This document shows, piece by piece, positions 1 to 8,658 of a DNA stretch of 64,000 bases. Position 1 is the first letter of the stretch; each line of letters starts with the position of its first letter. The notes below the pieces were generated by a model, which was given only the letters and a program-made list of their open reading frames with translations, had not been told where the DNA came from and did no database searches. Origin of the DNA: Ideonella livida. Its GTDB lineage: Bacteria > Pseudomonadota > Gammaproteobacteria > Burkholderiales > Burkholderiaceae_C. Where the stretch lies: positions 60,287 to 124,286 of the forward strand of contig NZ_JAAGOH010000015.1 in the NCBI RefSeq assembly GCF_010499455.1, read 5' to 3'. The translations under genes were made by a program, and so were the position numbers.

Positions 1-165
1 GCGCTGCTTTGGTGGGGTTTTGCCGATTCTTCTGGCCTGACCAAGCGCCGGGAAATGGAAAAAGAGGAACGCCGCAAGCGGGACCGCCGCCGAAAGAGTG
101 TGGAAGCGCTGGGCATGACACCCCAGGACGACCGTCGCAAAGGGGACCGCCGCGGTCCCCTTTGA
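1..165 (+). CDS. Small Trp-rich protein, C-terminal fragment
   Basis: The frame is open from the first base of the window to a TGA at 163-165, so the 5' end of the gene lies outside. The 54 visible residues start with a Trp-rich membrane-like stretch (LLWWGFADSSGLTKRREME) and end in a very basic tail with RRK and RRKGDRR motifs. This order (Trp-rich hydrophobic segment, SGLTKRREMEK, Arg/Lys-rich tail containing EALGM) matches the small Trp-rich protein family TIGR04438 known from Burkholderiales, whose function is unknown. The family assignment is from memory of the motif. The gene converges on ilvD, and its last codons are part of a hairpin (139-163). Confidence 0.75.
   Translation, partial: ALLWWGFADSSGLTKRREMEKEERRKRDRRRKSVEALGMTPQDDRRKGDRRGPL
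139..163. terminator. Bidirectional hairpin between converging genes
   Basis: The arms AAAGGGGACC (139-148) and GGTCCCCTTT (154-163) pair perfectly around a 5-nt loop. The T run is short on either strand. The hairpin lies across the last codons and part of the stop codon of the upstream plus-strand gene, 12 bases from the ilvD stop, so it could end transcription from both sides. Confidence 0.6.
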
Positions 166-175
166 CCGACGGGTT

Positions 176-2035
176 TCAGTCTTCCAGCTTGGAGAGGTCG
201 CGCACCGCGCCCTTGTCGGCTGAAGTGGCCAACAGCGCATAGGCCTTCAGGGCGGCGCTGACCTTGCGCGGGCGCGCCTGGGCCGGCTTCCAGCCCTTGG
301 CATCCTGTTCGGCGCGGCGCTTGGCCAGTTCTTCGTCGCTCAGCAGCACATCGATAGTGCGGTTCGGGATGTCGATGCGGATGCGGTCGCCGTTGCGCAC
401 CAGACCGATCGCGCCACCGGCGGCGGCTTCGGGCGAGCAGTGGCCGATCGACAGGCCCGAGGTGCCGCCCGAGAAGCGGCCGTCGGTCAGCAGCGCGCAG
501 GCCTTGCCCAGGCCCTTGGACTTGATGTAGCTGGTGGGATACAGCATTTCCTGCATGCCGGGACCGCCCTTGGGGCCCTCGTAGCGCACCACCACCACGT
601 CACCGGCCTTGACCTGGTCGTCCAGGATGTGGGCCACGGCCTCGTCTTGGCTCTCGACCACGTGGGCCGGGCCTTCGAAGACCAGCAGGCTGTCGTCCAC
701 GCCGGCGGTCTTGACCACGCAGCCGTCCAGGGCGATGTTGCCGCGCAGCACGGCCAGGCCGCCTTCCTTGCTGAAGGCGTGCTCGTAGGAGCGGATGCAG
801 CCTTCGGCGCGGTCGGTGTCCAGGCTGGGCCAGCGGGTGTTCTGGCTGAAGGCGACCTGGGTGGGGATGCCCGCGGGGCCGGCCATGTAGAAGGTCTTGA
901 CCGCCTCGTCCTGGGTGACGGCGATGTCCCACTGGGCCAGGGCCTGGCCCATGGTGCCGGAGTGGATGGTCGGGGCGTCGGTGTGCAGCTTGCCGGCGCG
1001 GGCCAGCTCGCCCAGGATGGCCATGATGCCGCCGGCGCGGTGCACGTCCTCGATGTGGTACTTGTTGGTGTTGGGCGCCACCTTGCACAGCTGCGGCACC
1101 TCGCGCGACAGGCGGTCGATGTCCGTCATGTCGAAGTCGATGCCGGCTTCCTGGGCCGCGGCCAGGATGTGCAGGATGGTGTTGGTCGAGCCACCCATCG
1201 CGATGTCCAGCGTCATCGCGTTCTCGAAGGCCTTCTTGCCGATGCTGCGTGGCAGCACCGACTCGTCGCCCTGCTCGTAGTAGCGCTGGCACAGCTCGAC
1301 CGCCAAGCGGCCGGCGCGCAGGAACAGCTGCTCGCGGTCGGCGTGGGTGGCCACCACGGTGCCGTTGCCCGGCAGGGACAGGCCCAGGGCCTCGGTCAGG
1401 CAGTTCATCGAGTTGGCGGTGAACATGCCCGAGCAGCTGCCGCAGGTGGGGCAGGCCGAGCGCTCGACCTCGGCCACCTCGGCGTCGCTGACCTTGCTAT
1501 CGGCGGCCATGACCATGGCGTCGATCAGGTCGAGCTTCTTGATCTGGATGGTCGAGGTGCCGGGCACTGCCAGCTTGACCTTGCCTGCCTCCATCGGGCC
1601 GCCCGAGACGAAGACCACCGGGATGTTCAGGCGCATCGCGGCCATCAGCATGCCCGGGGTGATCTTGTCGCAGTTGCTGATGCAGACGATGGCGTCGGCG
1701 CAGTGCGCGTTGACCATGTACTCGACCGAGTCCGCGATGATGTCGCGGCTGGGCAGCGAGTACAGCATGCCGTCATGGCCCATGGCGATGCCGTCGTCCA
1801 CTGCGATGGTGTTGAACTCCTTGGCCACGCCGCCGGCGCGCTCGATCTCGCGTGCAACCAACTGGCCCAGGTCCTTCAGGTGGACGTGGCCCGGCACGAA
1901 CTGGGTGAAGCTGTTGGCGATCGCGATGATCGGCTTGCTGAAGTCATCGTCCTTCATGCCGGTGGCGCGCCACAGGGAGCGGGCGCCTGCCATGTTGCGG
2001 CCGGCGGTGGAGGTCTTGGAACGGTAGGCGGGCAT
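176..2035 (-). CDS. ilvD: Dihydroxy-acid dehydratase
   Basis: 619 residues, the length of the long E. coli-type IlvD, which it resembles along its whole length from the N-terminal [20 protein letters not shown]. It converts 2,3-dihydroxy-isovalerate and 2,3-dihydroxy-3-methylvalerate to the 2-keto acids that precede valine, isoleucine and leucine. The Fe-S cluster cysteines sit in [11 protein letters not shown] and [12 protein letters not shown]; the conserved [14 protein letters not shown] and [10 protein letters not shown] blocks are also present. It is a cytoplasmic enzyme. ribD lies 126 bases upstream on the same strand but is functionally unrelated. The start at 2035 gives the standard family N-terminus. 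Confidence 0.97.
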   Translation of the reverse strand: MPAYRSKTSTAGRNMAGARSLWRATGMKDDDFSKPIIAIANSFTQFVPGHVHLKDLGQLVAREIERAGGVAKEFNTIAVDDGIAMGHDGMLYSLPSRDIIADSVEYMVNAHCADAIVCISNCDKITPGMLMAAMRLNIPVVFVSGGPMEAGKVKLAVPGTSTIQIKKLDLIDAMVMAADSKVSDAEVAEVERSACPTCGSCSGMFTANSMNCLTEALGLSLPGNGTVVATHADREQLFLRAGRLAVELCQRYYEQGDESVLPRSIGKKAFENAMTLDIAMGGSTNTILHILAAAQEAGIDFDMTDIDRLSREVPQLCKVAPNTNKYHIEDVHRAGGIMAILGELARAGKLHTDAPTIHSGTMGQALAQWDIAVTQDEAVKTFYMAGPAGIPTQVAFSQNTRWPSLDTDRAEGCIRSYEHAFSKEGGLAVLRGNIALDGCVVKTAGVDDSLLVFEGPAHVVESQDEAVAHILDDQVKAGDVVVVRYEGPKGGPGMQEMLYPTSYIKSKGLGKACALLTDGRFSGGTSGLSIGHCSPEAAAGGAIGLVRNGDRIRIDIPNRTIDVLLSDEELAKRRAEQDAKGWKPAQARPRKVSAALKAYALLATSADKGAVRDLSKLED

Positions 2036-2161
2036 GACGTGTACCTAGTCTCGGAACCGGTGGATCCGGTCCTGCGTTGTCTGAGGTGGCCACCTCCCGC
2101 AGAGGCCGAAGGCGGCGCCGCGGAATTGTCGCTGAACGCGGGCGCCCGCCGCCGTCCGTCC

Positions 2162-3319
2162 TCAGGCGCTGGCGGGGCTTGAATCGGCCCGGTGAGCCGG
2201 GGGGCTCGGACGCAGGCGTAGGCGCAAGTCGGCACCGACGGCTGTGTGTTCATGCCATTGCCAGCGCAGGGCTTCTTCAAGCGTCTCCCAAGGGCCCAGG
2301 CGGGCCCATGGCAGGCCGGCGCCCAACAGTGCCGGAGCCAGGTAGAGCAGGATCTCATCGACCAGGCCTGCGGCCAGCCAGGCCCCATTGAGGGCCGGGC
2401 CGGCCTCAAGGTGGATCTCGTTGAACTGCCGGCCTGCCAGGTCGGCCAGCACGTCAGCGGGAATCAGGCGTCCGGTGGTGTCGGCTGGCAGCGCCACCAG
2501 CTCGGCGCCGCGGGCCTGCAGGGTGCGAGCGCGGTCTGCTGGCGCTGAGTTGGCGTGGTAGACGATCAATGCGTCAGGGCCATCCAGCAGAGCGGCCTCT
2601 AGCGGCAGCTCCAATCGTGCATCCACCAGGGCCCGTCGGGGCTGGCGGGCGGTGGGCACCAGTCGGACATCCAGCCGCGGATTGTCGTGCCGGGCCGTGC
2701 CGATACCGGTCAGCACCACCCCCGCCCGCCGCCGCCAGGCGTGACCATCCCGCCGCGCAGGCTCCTGCGTGATCCATTGGCTCCGGCCGTTGCCCAGTGC
2801 CGCCTGGCCATCGGCTGATGAAGCCGCCTTGAGGCGCACCCAGGGTCGGCCCAAGGCCATGCGCTGGAAGAAGCCGATGTTGAGTTCCCGGGCGGCCGTG
2901 GCATGGGCCTGGGACCATTCGGTGCAAATGCCTGCGGCCTGCAGGCGCGCCATGCCTTGTCCATTGACCTGGGGATTGGGGTCCAGCGCGGCTGCGACCA
3001 CCTTTCCCACGCCGGCCGCAGCCAGCGCGTCGCAGCAGGGGGGCGTGCGACCATGGTGCGCACAGGGCTCCAGGGTCACGTAGGCGGTCGCCCCCCGCAC
3101 GTCGTGGCCGCGTGACTGGGCATCGCGCAGCGCCATCACCTCTGCATGCGCCTGCCCTGGCGGCTGGGTATGACCTTGACCCAGGATCCAGCGGCCATCG
3201 GCCGACACCAGCACGCAACCGACTCGCGGGTTGGGGTCCGTCAGGCCGATGGCTTGTTCGGCCAGTGACAGGGCCAGGGCCATCGGATCAGGCGGCGCGG
3301 CGGCGAGGACTTCGGTCAT
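2162..3319 (-). CDS. ribD: Bifunctional riboflavin deaminase/reductase RibD
   Basis: 385 residues from the ATG at 3317-3319. The frame stays open further upstream, but the family N-terminus fits this start (short leader, then MALALSLAEQAIGLTDPNP). Residues about 12-150 form the zinc-dependent deaminase with HAE at 58-60 and PCxxxxxTPPC with Cys86 and Cys95; residues about 165-385 form the NADPH-dependent reductase with AASSADGQAALGNGRSQWI. Together these carry out the second and third steps of riboflavin synthesis. I saw no FMN riboswitch upstream and no other rib genes nearby, so it looks like a single rib gene set apart from the main operon. Confidence 0.95.
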   Translation of the reverse strand: MTEVLAAAPPDPMALALSLAEQAIGLTDPNPRVGCVLVSADGRWILGQGHTQPPGQAHAEVMALRDAQSRGHDVRGATAYVTLEPCAHHGRTPPCCDALAAAGVGKVVAAALDPNPQVNGQGMARLQAAGICTEWSQAHATAARELNIGFFQRMALGRPWVRLKAASSADGQAALGNGRSQWITQEPARRDGHAWRRRAGVVLTGIGTARHDNPRLDVRLVPTARQPRRALVDARLELPLEAALLDGPDALIVYHANSAPADRARTLQARGAELVALPADTTGRLIPADVLADLAGRQFNEIHLEAGPALNGAWLAAGLVDEILLYLAPALLGAGLPWARLGPWETLEEALRWQWHEHTAVGADLRLRLRPSPPAHRADSSPASA

Positions 3320-3564
3320 GGGGTGCTCATGGGGGGGCGTCAGAGGCGCCCGAAGGACGGGCAGTGTAGCCGTGCTCCTTCCCCCGAAAGAGGGGGGCTG
3401 GGGAGGGGGCGGGATCCCCCATCGGAGGTGCCCCCTTGGGGCGATGCCTGCGCACCTCGGCCTACGAACAATCCAATTCTGTGGTGCCGGGATCGGTGCC
3501 ATCAGGCCGCCCCGCGGGGTGTGCGGGGTATCAGGTTCAAGGCAGGCGTCAGGGGAGAGCAGAC

Positions 3565-4128
3565 ATGGAAGCGGTGCGCAGCAGTGTGGCCAAGCGGGCT
3601 GGCCTTGGCCAGTGTGGCATGACCTTGGTGGAGCTCATGACCACGGTGGCGGTGGCAGCGGTGTTGGTGGGTGTGGGGCTGCCCAGCTTCACCGCCTTGC
3701 AGCAACGCCAGAGTGTGCAGCGCCAGATGGAGGCGTTGGAGGATGCCTTTCGGCTGGCGCGCACCGAGGCCACGTTGCGCGGCCAGGGGGTCACCCTTTG
3801 TGCCCGGGATGACTCACTGGGGGATGAAACGCACCAATGTGCGCAGACGGGGCAGCGTTGGAGCGGCTGGCTGGTGTTCGTCGATGGCGAGGAGCGCGGG
3901 CAGGTCGACGAGGGTGACCGCTTGCTGCTGGTGCAGCAACCGCTGAAGGGCGACCCGCAGGTCCGAGGCACCGTGCGCAGCATCACGTTCGGGCGCAACG
4001 GTCTGGCGATGAGCGCGGCCTCGCGTTTTGGCTTCTTCCATGGCGAACAGCCCGAGGCCCACGACACCCTGTTGTGCGTGAACAAACTGGGCCGTTTGCG
4101 CCGCTCGCAGGGCCTGCGTTGCGGCTGA
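3565..4128 (+). CDS. FimT/GspH-type pseudopilin
   Basis: 187 residues from the ATG at 3565, which follows a GGGGAGAG stretch. The N-terminus is a class III signal: a basic leader, then G18|M19-T-L-V-E-L with Glu at +5, then about 20 hydrophobic residues (TTVAVAAVLVGVGLPSF). Prepilin peptidase would cut after Gly18 and the product would enter a type IV pilus or type II secretion pseudopilus. The rest, with paired cysteines (CARDDS, CAQTG, CVNK, LRCG) and the SITFGRNG motif, fits the FimT/GspH C-terminal domain. No other pilin genes are adjacent, so its machine cannot be named. It converges on a LysR gene only 9 bases away. Confidence 0.85.
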   Translation: MEAVRSSVAKRAGLGQCGMTLVELMTTVAVAAVLVGVGLPSFTALQQRQSVQRQMEALEDAFRLARTEATLRGQGVTLCARDDSLGDETHQCAQTGQRWSGWLVFVDGEERGQVDEGDRLLLVQQPLKGDPQVRGTVRSITFGRNGLAMSAASRFGFFHGEQPEAHDTLLCVNKLGRLRRSQGLRCG

Positions 4129-4137
4129 TGCGGCGGT

Positions 4138-5067
4138 TCAGCCTGGCAGGGATTGGGCGGCCGAGCCCTGAGGCAGGCCCGCCACCAGCCCTTGCAGCAG
4201 GTCGCAGGCATGCCGCATGAGGTTGGAGGACCGGCGGTGGGCGGAGGTGGCCAGGCACAGCACGGTCTGCACACTGGGGGAGATGACCGGGCGCACCCGC
4301 AGTGCATCCTGGCGACCTGAGGCCGCGACGCCACTGGCGGTGAGCACCGCGTGGCCATAGCCGGCGCAGACCAGGTCGATGATGGAGGCCACGCTTGAGA
4401 CCTCCCAGGCGATGTCCAGGCGCACGCCCACCAGCGTGGCCTGGTTATCCAGCAGGCGGCGTATCACATGCTGGCGCTCCGGCAGGACCAGGGGGCGGCC
4501 GGCCAAGGCACTGAAGGGTAGGGGCGCCAGGTCCTGGGCACCGTGGCGCCCATCGTCACGTTCAACCAGGCACAGCGGCTCCTGCAGCAGCGGACAAACC
4601 TCCAGCCCAGGGTTGGCCTCCGGGTTGTAAAGCAGTCCGATGTCCACCCGCCCGGAGGTGATCCATTCGCCGATGTGGGAAGACAGGCCCTCGACCACGG
4701 CCAGCCGGGCCTTGGGCAGCTGGCGCTGAAAGGTGTCGATGAGCGGCAGTGTCAGCTGGCGACTCATGCTGGGCGGCAGGCCCAGGGTGATGCGGCCCAC
4801 CGGTTCCTCCCGGTTGGCTCCGAGGTCCTCACGGGCCAGCGCCACCTGGCGCAGGATCGCGGTGGCATGCTCAAACAGTTGCTCCCCGGTTTCCGTCAGG
4901 CTCACCCCACGGCCGTTGCGCAGCAGCAGCGTCTCGCGGAGTTCCACCTCCAGGGCACGCACCTGCCGGCTCAAGGCGGGCTGGGCGATGTCCAGGGCGA
5001 CGGCGGCCTTGCTGAAGCTGCCGAGTTCGGCCACTGTCACGAAATACTCGAGCTGCTTGAAGTTCAT
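4138..5067 (-). CDS. LysR-family transcriptional regulator
   Basis: 309 residues from the ATG at 5065-5067. An upstream ATG at 5118 would add 17 residues and overlap the GNAT gene; I prefer the inner one because MNFKQLEYFVTVAELGSFS is the standard LysR start. Residues 1-60 are the winged helix-turn-helix (KAAVALDIAQPALSRQVRAL). Residues about 90-300 are the periplasmic-binding-like effector domain. The N-terminal pattern is close to the Nac/Cbl branch, but the effector cannot be told from sequence. The GNAT gene lies 32 bases upstream on the same strand, so the two may be co-transcribed. Confidence 0.9.
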   Translation of the reverse strand: MNFKQLEYFVTVAELGSFSKAAVALDIAQPALSRQVRALEVELRETLLLRNGRGVSLTETGEQLFEHATAILRQVALAREDLGANREEPVGRITLGLPPSMSRQLTLPLIDTFQRQLPKARLAVVEGLSSHIGEWITSGRVDIGLLYNPEANPGLEVCPLLQEPLCLVERDDGRHGAQDLAPLPFSALAGRPLVLPERQHVIRRLLDNQATLVGVRLDIAWEVSSVASIIDLVCAGYGHAVLTASGVAASGRQDALRVRPVISPSVQTVLCLATSAHRRSSNLMRHACDLLQGLVAGLPQGSAAQSLPG

Positions 5068-5099
5068 CGCATCGGAGAGGCGCCTGGCCTGCCCGTCCA

Positions 5100-5588
5100 T
5101 CAGCCCAGGTGGGCGCACAGGTAGTGCGCACCGGGCAGGGGGTTGTAGTAGTAGGGCGGGACTTCCCGGAAGCCCAGCGTGGCGTAGAGCTCACGGGCGG
5201 CCTCCATGTCGTCCAGCGTGTCGAGCAGCATGGCCGAGTAGCCGGCCTGCGTGGCGCCATCCAGTAGGGCCTGCGCCAGCTGCCGGCCCAGTCCCAGCCG
5301 GCGGAAGGCGGGGCGAACGTACAGTCGCTTCATCTCGCAGGCATTGGCCACGTCCGCCTCGGGCAAGGGACGGAAAGCCCCACAGGCGGCCACCTGACCG
5401 TCCACCCAGGCCAGCAGCAGCAGGCCGGCCGGCTCCGCATAGGCGCCCGGCAGCTCAGCCAGCTCCTGCTGGAAGTTCTGGAAGCACAGGTCCACGCCCA
5501 ACCCCCGGGCGTACTCTTCAAAAATCTCGCGCACCGAGTCCATTTCGTCGGGCAGTGGGGCGCGGATCTGCAGGCAGTGCTGGACCAT
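5100..5588 (-). CDS. GNAT-family N-acetyltransferase
   Basis: 162 residues. The acetyl-CoA-binding motif A is clear: MKRLYVRPAFRRLGLGRQLA, with the R/Q-x-x-G-x-G/A pattern RRLGLG. It is followed by LLDTLDDMEAARELYATLGF, the usual alpha4-beta5 region of GNAT enzymes. It should transfer an acetyl group from acetyl-CoA to an amine; the substrate is unknown. It lies immediately upstream of the LysR gene on the same strand. Small cytoplasmic protein with no signal or membrane segment. Confidence 0.88.
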   Translation of the reverse strand: MVQHCLQIRAPLPDEMDSVREIFEEYARGLGVDLCFQNFQQELAELPGAYAEPAGLLLLAWVDGQVAACGAFRPLPEADVANACEMKRLYVRPAFRRLGLGRQLAQALLDGATQAGYSAMLLDTLDDMEAARELYATLGFREVPPYYYNPLPGAHYLCAHLG

Positions 5589-5672
5589 GGAGGTGCAGGT
5601 GAGGGCCGAAGGAGCGCCGGAGTCTAAGGGGCCTGCGGCCCCGCGGCAGCGGGAAAATCCTGCCCTTATCGG

Positions 5673-6380
5673 TCAGAAGCCTGCCGACTGGGACTGTCCC
5701 CATTGCCAGATCCACCAGGCGCCGGCGCCGCAGGCGGCCAGCACCACGGCGGCCAGCAGGCGGGTCAGTGCATCATCGCGCGCCGCGGGCGTACCCGTTG
5801 GCAGGTCCTCATCGCCCGTCACCATGGCCTTGACCAGGCGGCGGCGCTTGACCAAGCGGTAGAACACGATGGCCAACACATGCAGGCCGATGAGCAGCAG
5901 GAGCAGGTCTGCACCCCAGCCGCGGTGCCAACTGGAGCTGGCAGAAACCAGTCCGCCGCTGACCAGCGACACCAAGGGCCCCGAGAACGCGATCTCATCA
6001 TCGATGACCAGGCCGGTCAGGGCTTGGGCGCTGAGGATGCCCAGCATGGCCAGCACCGAGAACGCGCCCATCGGGTTGTGGCCGGCCTGTGGATGGTCCT
6101 GTGCCGTGGCGCGGCCCCTGAGGTAACGGATCAGGCGTGCCGGGCTGGGCACGAACACCCAGAAGCGTGACCAGCGGCCACCGATGAGGCCCCATATCCA
6201 GCGAAAGGCCAAAAGGGCCAGCACGCCCATGCCGACGCGGGCATGAATGTCAATGGCATTGCCGCCAATGTTGCCGGTGACCACGAGGGTGACCACGGCG
6301 ACCAGCAGGGTCCAGTGAAAGAGACGGGTGGGAAGGTCCCAGACGCGTACGCGCTGTTCGGAAGCTGAAGGGGCGGACAT
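5673..6380 (-). CDS. Cytochrome b561-type membrane protein
   Basis: 235 residues from the ATG at 6378-6380 (MSAPSASEQRVRVWDLPTR). The conserved VWDLPTRLFHW opening with His on the first membrane helix, the GRWSRF segment after helix 2, the SWHRGWG loop and the last helix with GLHVLAIVFYRL are typical of the di-heme cytochrome b561 family of Ni/Fe-hydrogenase b-type cytochromes. About four or five membrane helices are visible, plus an extra C-terminal anchor. It probably passes electrons between the quinone pool and a soluble cytochrome. It is divergent from a c556-type cytochrome gene (192 bases between starts), a common pairing in this order. Confidence 0.88.
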   Translation of the reverse strand: MSAPSASEQRVRVWDLPTRLFHWTLLVAVVTLVVTGNIGGNAIDIHARVGMGVLALLAFRWIWGLIGGRWSRFWVFVPSPARLIRYLRGRATAQDHPQAGHNPMGAFSVLAMLGILSAQALTGLVIDDEIAFSGPLVSLVSGGLVSASSSWHRGWGADLLLLLIGLHVLAIVFYRLVKRRRLVKAMVTGDEDLPTGTPAARDDALTRLLAAVVLAACGAGAWWIWQWGQSQSAGF

Positions 6381-6572
6381 GTTAGATCGGGCTGGTGCCG
6401 CAGTGCGGCGATGAGTGTGGGTGCTCAGCATACAGAGGTGACGGGCGCGCGGGAGGACCGGCCTGGTGGGGCGTGGTTCCTGGTGGAGGCTGCGTACACT
6501 GGACGGCGGCGCCGGTGGAACCGCCCGTTGGGGCGATTCCGGCGCCATTTCGCATCACACCCCGGAGGTTGC

Positions 6573-7025
6573 ATGAAACGTCTGATCCTGGCCTGCGTGG
6601 CCCCCCTGTGCCTGATGATGGCCATGCCGGCTGCGGCGCAGTTCCAGAAGCCTGAACAGGCCGTGAAGTACCGCAAGTCGGTGTTCACCGTCACGTCGCA
6701 GCACATGAGTCGCTTGCGCGCCATGGCTGAGGGCAAGGCGCCGTTTGACCCCAAGCTGGCCGAGGCCAATGCCAACCTGGTGGCCATGCTGGCCCCGCTG
6801 CCCTGGTCGGCGTTTGGGGAAGGGACCAACGTAGGCAACACGGATGCCAAGCCCGAGGTGTGGAGCCAGGGCGACAAGTTCAAGCAGGCCTCCCAGGCCT
6901 ATCAGGATGAGGTGGTCAAGTTGCAGGCCGCCGCCAAGACCGGCAACCTAGACCAGCTCAAAGCTGCCCTGGGCGCGACCGGCAAGAGCTGCAAGGCCTG
7001 CCACGACAGCTTCAAGAAGGACTGA
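6573..7025 (+). CDS. Periplasmic cytochrome c556 (cytochrome c prime family)
   Basis: 150 residues from the ATG at 6573, preceded by GGAGG at 6564-6568. There is a clear Sec signal peptide (MKRLILACVAPLCLMMAMPAAAQ) cut after AAA-Q. The mature part is a four-helix bundle with one heme site, C140-K-A-C143-H144, very close to the C-terminus, which is the class II cytochrome c arrangement. It should act as a periplasmic electron carrier. The divergent cytochrome b561 gene is a likely partner. A strong terminator follows at 7072-7096. Confidence 0.92.
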   Translation: MKRLILACVAPLCLMMAMPAAAQFQKPEQAVKYRKSVFTVTSQHMSRLRAMAEGKAPFDPKLAEANANLVAMLAPLPWSAFGEGTNVGNTDAKPEVWSQGDKFKQASQAYQDEVVKLQAAAKTGNLDQLKAALGATGKSCKACHDSFKKD

Positions 7026-7071
7026 GGTGGCCTGAATCCGCGCAAGCGGTCCATGGTCCGTGCTCATGGGA

Positions 7072-7096
7072 GGCCCGCCGTTTGGCGGGCCTTTTT
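7072..7096 (+). terminator. Rho-independent terminator after cytochrome c556
   Basis: GGCCCGCC (7072-7079) pairs with GGCGGGCC (7084-7091) around GTTT and is followed by five T residues. It lies 47 bases after the cytochrome stop and separates it from the paa block. Confidence 0.9.
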
Positions 7097-7184
7097 CATG
7101 GTTCTCTTGACCCGCCTGCAGTGCGATGACACGGGAGGAGGATGGGGCTGGGGAAAGCACGGGTAAGCCCCGGCTGTCGTTGTC

Positions 7185-7213
7185 TTGCGTCAAAGGGCCG
7201 GCTTTCCTACCAT
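7185..7213 (+). promoter_or_regulatory. Candidate sigma-70 promoter of the paa block
   Basis: TTGCGT (7185-7190) and TACCAT (7208-7213) are 17 bases apart. The pair fits a moderate -35/-10 promoter for paaG, whose chosen start is at 7284. The -10 box touches the left arm of the inverted repeat at 7211-7238, so a bound repressor would block it. Confidence 0.45.
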
Positions 7214-7238
7214 TCGCTGACCGGTTGGTTAACGAATG
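7211..7238. promoter_or_regulatory. Candidate TetR/PaaR operator
   Basis: CATTCG (7211-7216) and CGAATG (7233-7238) form a perfect inverted repeat enclosing ACCGGTTGGTT (7220-7230). The inner part resembles the ACCGACCGGTCGGT-type site I associate with TetR-type PaaR repressors. It lies just downstream of a candidate promoter and upstream of paaG; the TetR gene at 9990 is the likely partner. The inner core is not symmetrical, so the exact operator is uncertain. Confidence 0.4.
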
Positions 7239-7283
7239 ACCTGGGCCTCCAGACCCAGGCGGCCAAGCCGGCAGGAGACACGC

Positions 7284-8081
7284 TTGACGACTGAGCCTCT
7301 GGTCCTGGTCAATCAGGACGGCGCGGTGCGCACCCTCACCCTCAACCGGCCGGCCGCGCTCAACAGCTTCACCGCCGCTCTCCACCGCCAGCTGCGTGAG
7401 GCGCTGGAGGCGGCGGCGCAGGATCCGGGTGTGCGTTGCGTGGTACTGACTGGTGCTGGCCGCGGTTTTTGCGCCGGGCAAGACCTCCACGACCCCGACA
7501 TGGCCCCGGGCCCCGAGGGCACCGTCGACATCGGTGCCGTGATCGAGGCGCACTACAAACCCTTGGCGCTGCTGCTGCGGCGCATGCCGGTGCCGGTGCT
7601 GGCGCGGGTGCAGGGCGTGGCGGCCGGGGCGGGGGCCAACCTGGCGTTGGGCTGCGACATGGTGGTCGCCGGGCGCAGCGCCAGTTTCATCCAGGCCTTC
7701 TCGAAGATCGGACTGATCCCGGACTGCGGCGGCACTTGGCTGCTGCCGCGCCTGGCCGGGCGCGCGGTCGCCCTGGGCTTGGCACTCACCGGCGAAAGAC
7801 TGCCGGCCGAGGAGGCCGAGCGTCTGGGTTTGATCTGGCGTTGTGTGGACGATGCCCAGCTCGACGAAGCCGTGACCGCCTTGGCCCATCGCCTGGCCGC
7901 CATGTCGACCCGGGCCCTGGCGGTCACCCGCCAGTGCTTGGACCAGGCTGTGCAGCTCGACATGGCTGCGGCGCTGGACCAGGAGGCCCACTGGCAGCGG
8001 GAGCTTGGCCGGGCCCATGACTTCCGCGAAGGCGTGGAAGCCTTCACCGCCAAGCGTGCACCCGTCTTTCGCGACCGCTGA
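7284..8081 (+). CDS. paaG: PaaG-like enoyl-CoA hydratase/isomerase
   Basis: 265 residues from a TTG at 7284-7286. I prefer it to the upstream ATG at 7236 because GGCAGGAGA lies just before it and the upstream start falls inside the operator-like repeat; PaaG proteins are usually about 262 residues. It is a crotonase: GRGFCAGQDL and [20 protein letters not shown] form the oxyanion and CoA site, and the GLIPDCGGTWLLPRL segment carries the catalytic Asp typical of PaaG. Known PaaG isomerises ring-1,2-epoxyphenylacetyl-CoA to an oxepin. paaI and paaK follow on the same strand, supporting this over a general hydratase. The paaABCDE epoxidase genes are not in the window. Confidence 0.85.
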   Translation: MTTEPLVLVNQDGAVRTLTLNRPAALNSFTAALHRQLREALEAAAQDPGVRCVVLTGAGRGFCAGQDLHDPDMAPGPEGTVDIGAVIEAHYKPLALLLRRMPVPVLARVQGVAAGAGANLALGCDMVVAGRSASFIQAFSKIGLIPDCGGTWLLPRLAGRAVALGLALTGERLPAEEAERLGLIWRCVDDAQLDEAVTALAHRLAAMSTRALAVTRQCLDQAVQLDMAAALDQEAHWQRELGRAHDFREGVEAFTAKRAPVFRDR

Positions 8082-8120
8082 CCCCTACGTCCGTCCGCGG
8101 GCAAGGGCCTGCGTTCCCCC

Positions 8121-8585
8121 ATGAGCCACTACCACCCTTCTATCCCCACAGACCCCCAAGCCCTGGCCGAGGCCTGCCGAGACGCCATGTGGGCCGGAGA
8201 CCGGGCCTGCCAGGCCCTGGGTCTGCGCGTGTTGCAGGTGGCACCCGGCCGCGCCACCGTGTCCATGACCGTGAGAGAGGACATGGTCAATGGCCATGCG
8301 ATCTGCCATGGGGGGTTGATCGCCACGCTGGCCGACTCCGCTTTTGCCTACGCCTGCAACGCCTACAACGAGGTCACGGTCGCGTCGGGTTTCAGCATCG
8401 AATTGCTGGCCCCAGCCCAGTTGGGCGACGAGCTCACCGCCAGCGCCCGCGAAGTCAGCCGCGGTGGGCGTGCGGGCCTGTATGACATCGAGGTGTGCAA
8501 CCAGCAGGGCCGGGTGGTGGCGCAGTTCCGCGGGCGCAGCCACACCTTCAAGGGCCGGTCGCTGCTTCCGCAGGCCAGTGGCTGA
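8121..8585 (+). CDS. paaI: Phenylacetate-pathway thioesterase
   Basis: 154 residues, a single hotdog-fold domain. The PaaI signature is clear: NGHAICHGGLIATLADSAFAYACN, with the HGG turn and the catalytic Asp in ADSAF. Its known role is hydrolysing stalled ring-hydroxylated phenylacetyl-CoA intermediates to recycle CoA. It lies 39 bases after paaG and 73 bases before paaK on the same strand, consistent with one transcript. Cytoplasmic. Confidence 0.92.
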   Translation: MSHYHPSIPTDPQALAEACRDAMWAGDRACQALGLRVLQVAPGRATVSMTVREDMVNGHAICHGGLIATLADSAFAYACNAYNEVTVASGFSIELLAPAQLGDELTASAREVSRGGRAGLYDIEVCNQQGRVVAQFRGRSHTFKGRSLLPQASG

Positions 8586-8658
8586 AAGCGTCACCCGCCG
8601 CAGACGCGCTTCTCCCTTGTCTTCCGGCACTTCAGCACCTCAATACACAAGGAGCCCC

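Noticed and set aside
440..2182. 580-codon open frame antisense to ilvD
   Set aside because: No domain signature and repetitive composition; a shadow of the ilvD codon pattern.
3376..3440. C/G-run intergenic repeat (REP-like)
   Set aside because: Only one copy is in the window and the pairing is irregular, so it cannot be called a repeat family from here.
3320..3564. FMN riboswitch upstream of ribD
   Set aside because: The region has G-rich runs and short palindromes but none of the conserved FMN aptamer segments that I could recognise.
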